50,241 nucleotides of DNA from positions 1 through 50,241 of the forward strand of contig CALSCR010001798.1 in assembly GCA_943704495.1 (NCBI GenBank), read 5' to 3'. The first letter of the stretch is position 1; the number at the start of each line of letters is the position of its first letter. This stretch comes from Pigoraptor chileana. Lineage: Eukaryota; Opisthokonta; Filasterea. Of this stretch, positions 47,510 to 50,241 are shown piece by piece. Position numbers and translations under genes: made by a program. The notes under the pieces were generated by a model, which was given only the letters and a program-made list of their open reading frames with translations, had not been told where the DNA came from and searched no databases.

Positions 47510-49530
47510 ATGGCGCACCTTTTGTGGCTCCGCCGCCGGTTGAACCGCATTGGCGTTGACGGCGACGTATGCGCAGATTATCTGATGTGTATGTTAGATG
47601 ACGCTGAAGACGGGGAAGAATTGGCGAGAGAGTATCTAACAGAACTCACCGGTGGCAATGTGGGTGCTTTCTGCTTCATGAATGTGGTACGTCTCTTGTG
47701 GAACAGCACTTTCTCATCTATATATATGTATGTGTGTGTACCCAGGACCTCGAATCTGCGCGGGTCATTGCGGAATTGACAGCGGTAGTGCGGGGCGATA
47801 TTGTTGTTGATAACAGCGCTGAGGATGAGGAAGCCGCCGAGGAGCGCCCCTTTGCGCCACTTGAAGGCGGCGACCAAGATGCAGAGCACGCCCACCATTG
47901 TGACCATGCCGCGCCTCCCGCGCCCGCTGCTGACATGTCTGCGCCATTGGATGTGCTTGCGGACCTCTTTCCACACATCCCGACGGATGTGCTTGCGAAT
48001 TATCTTGCTGATTCGGGCGGCAATGTGGCGTCGTGCACCGATGCCATACTCGGACGCGAAGACGAGGCCTACGACGACGGCGGAGGCTGGCTTTGTGGCG
48101 ACGAAGGGGGCGACTGGGAGTCGGAAGAGGCACTTCTGGACCTTGGCGATGGAGGCACTGATGGAGGCAATGCTCTCTCCCAAGGTCGGTCCGTGGGAAT
48201 GGCTTGTTGGTCAGCAGAGTCTTCCGTCGCGGCATGTGTAGTCTGGTTCCAGAAAATCCGCTTTATCGCACGTTGTAATATTATTGCTGTTATGGATTTA
48301 TTTTTTGATTTCTGTAATTCAGGTGAAACGGAACAGATTTTTGATTACAAGCGAGGTCGACCGGTCTGTATGTACTTTTCTGTTGGCATCTGTCGCCGCG
48401 GCAGTGCATGTAACTTCAACCATTGCGATGTTGCCACGCTTGAAGCGCGCGACGCTGAAGCACAAGGTCAGCAAGGTTTGGGAATGCTTCAAAACAACAA
48501 CAATGTCCCGCCCACCGAGGCCCTGCGACCCTCAATCTGCCGCTACTATGCACTCGGCAAATGCTATCGAGCCGACTGCGCGTTTGCCCACGTTGATCGC
48601 CTGCACGCTGCCGCCGCTCCCGTCATATGCCGCTTCTGGCTAGCCGGCGGGTGCGCACGCGGCGCAGACTGTGAGTTTGCTCACGTGAGTGCTCCAAATG
48701 CAGCCAGCGGCATTGCAGTGGACGACAGCGCGCCCGGCATTACGCAACCGACAATAGCAGCCAGTCCGCCGCCCCCCGCAGCGCTCGAATTCCCCGCCCT
48801 TGTCACGCACGCCGGCGTGGCGGGAGTGGAGCGGCCGCAAACCAACCCGGGCCTCGACTTTCGCCAGGCCGCTTCACTTGGGGCATCAAAGCGTCCTGCT
48901 CCCCAACAGCGATCGGGAATCGCTGTCGCAGCGCCTGCACGCCCTGTGCGACTGCTGCCATCGTCTTCGTCGTCGGTACCGTGGGTTGAGACGGGCGCTG
49001 CGGTTGCTGAACAATACCAAAAGACACGCGCCGAGGCCATTGCTCTGCTGGCGGCTAGGAATAGGCTCTACCAAGAAGCTTCAACTGCATACTCGCGTGG
49101 ATTCGGTGCGAACGCACGGCACTTGGCGAGGGAAGCCCGCGAATTAGACGCGGAAATGCGCCGCCTCCATACGGAAGCCGCTGGGCGGATGTTTGCGGAG
49201 CGCAACGGGGCGGGACTTGTGCGGGCAGGTGCGCAGTTACAGGAGATGAAATCGCTGCCGTGGGTGCGGCGGCGCTGCGTGGACCTGCACGGCCTGCACG
49301 CGGACGAGGCTGTCGCAGTGCTTGAAGCTTGCATTGAGACTATGCGCGCGGTCACCGCCGGGGAAAGGAGCCCCCACTTTGATGTCATCACGGGGACGGG
49401 GCACCACGCCCGGTGGGATGGACGGGCGCGCGTGCAGCCCGCCGTGCAAAAGGCGCTGAGAAACATGGGAGTCTCGTTTGCAGACGCCAGCACAGACGGA
49501 CGCGCTGGGCTGCTCAGGCTGTTCATGTGA
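47510..49530 (+). CDS. CUE-CCCH zinc finger-DUF1771-SMR protein (Cue2/NONU-1/N4BP2-related)
   Basis: Three exons: 47510-47686, 47746-48184, 48323-49530; 607 aa. An N-terminal helical domain (LLWLRRRLNRIGVDGDV...) precedes an acidic region, then a CUE-like ubiquitin-binding motif (LDVLADLFPHIPTDVLANYL). Three CCCH fingers follow: CMYFSVGICRRGSACNFNH, CRYYALGKCYRADCAFAH, CRFWLAGGCARGADCEFAH (C-x7-C-x4/5-C-x3-H). A DUF1771 helix pair (AEAIALLAARNRLYQEA to RRLHTEAAGRMF) leads into the SMR nuclease domain with DLHGLH and TGTGHH. CUE plus DUF1771 plus SMR is the layout of no-go decay endonucleases; the fingers could add RNA binding. Cleavage of stalled mRNA is an inference. Confidence 0.9.
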
Positions 49531-49697
49531 GGCACTCGCTGAAACCTGAGTTGATCGCAATTTTAATGTCGTACAGGCAACACGCGCACTGTGCTTTGGT
49601 TGGTGCAGCGTGGTATGTGTGTTGCTTTACAATCAGCGCGCGGCGTGTACAACGCACACGACCGATAACAAGCAACCACAGCGGACTGCACACGTGC
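49531..49697. other. Short spacer with an E-box
   Basis: Only 167 bases separate the two convergent stops. A CACGTG lies at 49691-49696, two bases past the ferredoxin-like gene's stop. Nothing else is seen. Confidence 0.4.
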
Positions 49698-50222
49698 TCA
49701 ACTGGCCTTGTCGATGAATGCGCCGTAAAGAGCACGGGTGTCCTCCTTGCCGATTCCCTGCGGCGCACAGGAGGGCGATTGGCCAATTTGTACTAGCAAT
49801 TTACCAATCACAGTTCCCAGCTATTGGCTGAAGTGGTGGTGACATGCGCGGGGCCTTGTAAGCACGCACATACATACGCGCATACACACGCTCACACACG
49901 CACGAGTACGCACCATTTTTCCTCGCCACCCACGGTGGTAGCGGTGCCCTTCCCCAAGGTATGCATCGATGAGTTCGCCGGCATTCTTTGCGCTCATTTG
50001 GCCGTACCAGTCACCATGCGGGTAGACAGTGACAACGCCCGCGTGCTTATGTCCGCCGAGATGGCTGCTTGCGCGCACGGCAACGCGTTGATCTGGGATG
50101 TCTCTCTCATGGAGAATGTCGCGCAGGGTGTCCACGACCTGAACGCAATAAATCAAATCAGTGCAAGTCAATGGTAGATGCTGAGTACCACCTCAACACT
50201 CGTGGCAACCGCACCAAATGCA
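49698..50222 (-). CDS. Thioredoxin-like [2Fe-2S] ferredoxin, Apd1/Aim32 (sucrase-ferredoxin-like) family, 5' part outside window
   Basis: Only the C-terminal exons are in the window: 50222-50192 (partial gene), 50138-49914, 49757-49698. The frame reads AFGAVATSVE, then VVDTLRDILHERDI, and ASSHLGGHKHAGVVTVYPHG with DWYGQMSAKN, then a WRGK motif; it ends GIGKEDTRALYGAFIDKAS. The H-x-GGH-x2-AG block holds the histidine ligands of the cluster in this family, whose cysteine ligands lie further N-terminal, outside the window. Fungal Apd1 and Aim32 work in redox and metal homeostasis. Intron 50139-50191 is only 53 bases. The first listed exon is inferred from phase. Confidence 0.82.
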
Positions 50223-50241
50223 CTGCATAAGGGTGAGAGAG

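Overview
The window is nuclear DNA from a compact eukaryotic genome, most likely a unicellular relative of animals (a holozoan such as a choanoflagellate, filasterean or teretosporean). The evidence is: many short GT-AG introns (about 50 to 260 bases, usually 70 to 110), no operons, no ribosome binding sites, and a gene set that includes a MAX-type bHLH-zipper factor, a PHTF protein, MIS12, CDC25, GCN2 and importin alpha. The PHTF and MAX calls favour the animal side of the opisthokonts. The exact lineage cannot be fixed from this sequence. Exon structures were assembled by hand from splice sites, reading phase and family alignment from memory.

Layout. 1-2560: two convergent unrecognised genes. 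3345-6038: importin alpha (minus). 6518-8344: PIG-A (minus), divergent from exosome CSL4 (8658-9720). 9856-10810: DRAM/TMEM150-like membrane protein (minus), divergent from MAX (11244-11660). 11808-13629: ectonucleotide phosphodiesterase (minus), then a small helical ORF divergent from TPRKB/Cgi121 (14155-14872). 14914-15296: ETFRF1/LYRM5 (minus), divergent from a very unusual RRM-RRM-WD40-C2H2-J protein (15675-19428). 19450-20719: EEF1AKMT4-like methyltransferase (minus), divergent from MIS12 (21008-22260). 22992-23669: membrane J protein with an in-frame stop (minus), divergent from a Yippee protein (24510-25262). 26012-27168: CDP-alcohol phosphotransferase. 27600-30680: PHTF. 31183-37380: GCN2. 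37546-39809: CDC25 (minus), divergent from ISCA1 (40783-41733). 41872-43411: R3H protein (minus). 45166-46643: secreted cysteine-rich Asp-box protein. 47510-49530: CUE-CCCH-DUF1771-SMR protein. 49698 to the right edge: thioredoxin-like ferredoxin (Apd1/Aim32 family), cut by the window end.

The genes are mostly single-copy housekeeping functions and do not form a cluster with one shared job. Themes that recur are RNA decay and translation control (CSL4, GCN2, SMR nuclease, TPRKB, EEF1AKMT4), cell cycle (CDC25, MIS12), Fe-S biology (ISCA1, Apd1/Aim32-like), and lipid or GPI synthesis (PIG-A, CDP-alcohol enzyme). Seven divergent pairs share short upstream regions. Palindromic CACGTG E-boxes recur in intergenic DNA, including two copies just upstream of MAX, and E2F-like sites lie upstream of MIS12 and GCN2. 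I see no mobile element, virus-derived element, rRNA, tRNA or CRISPR array.
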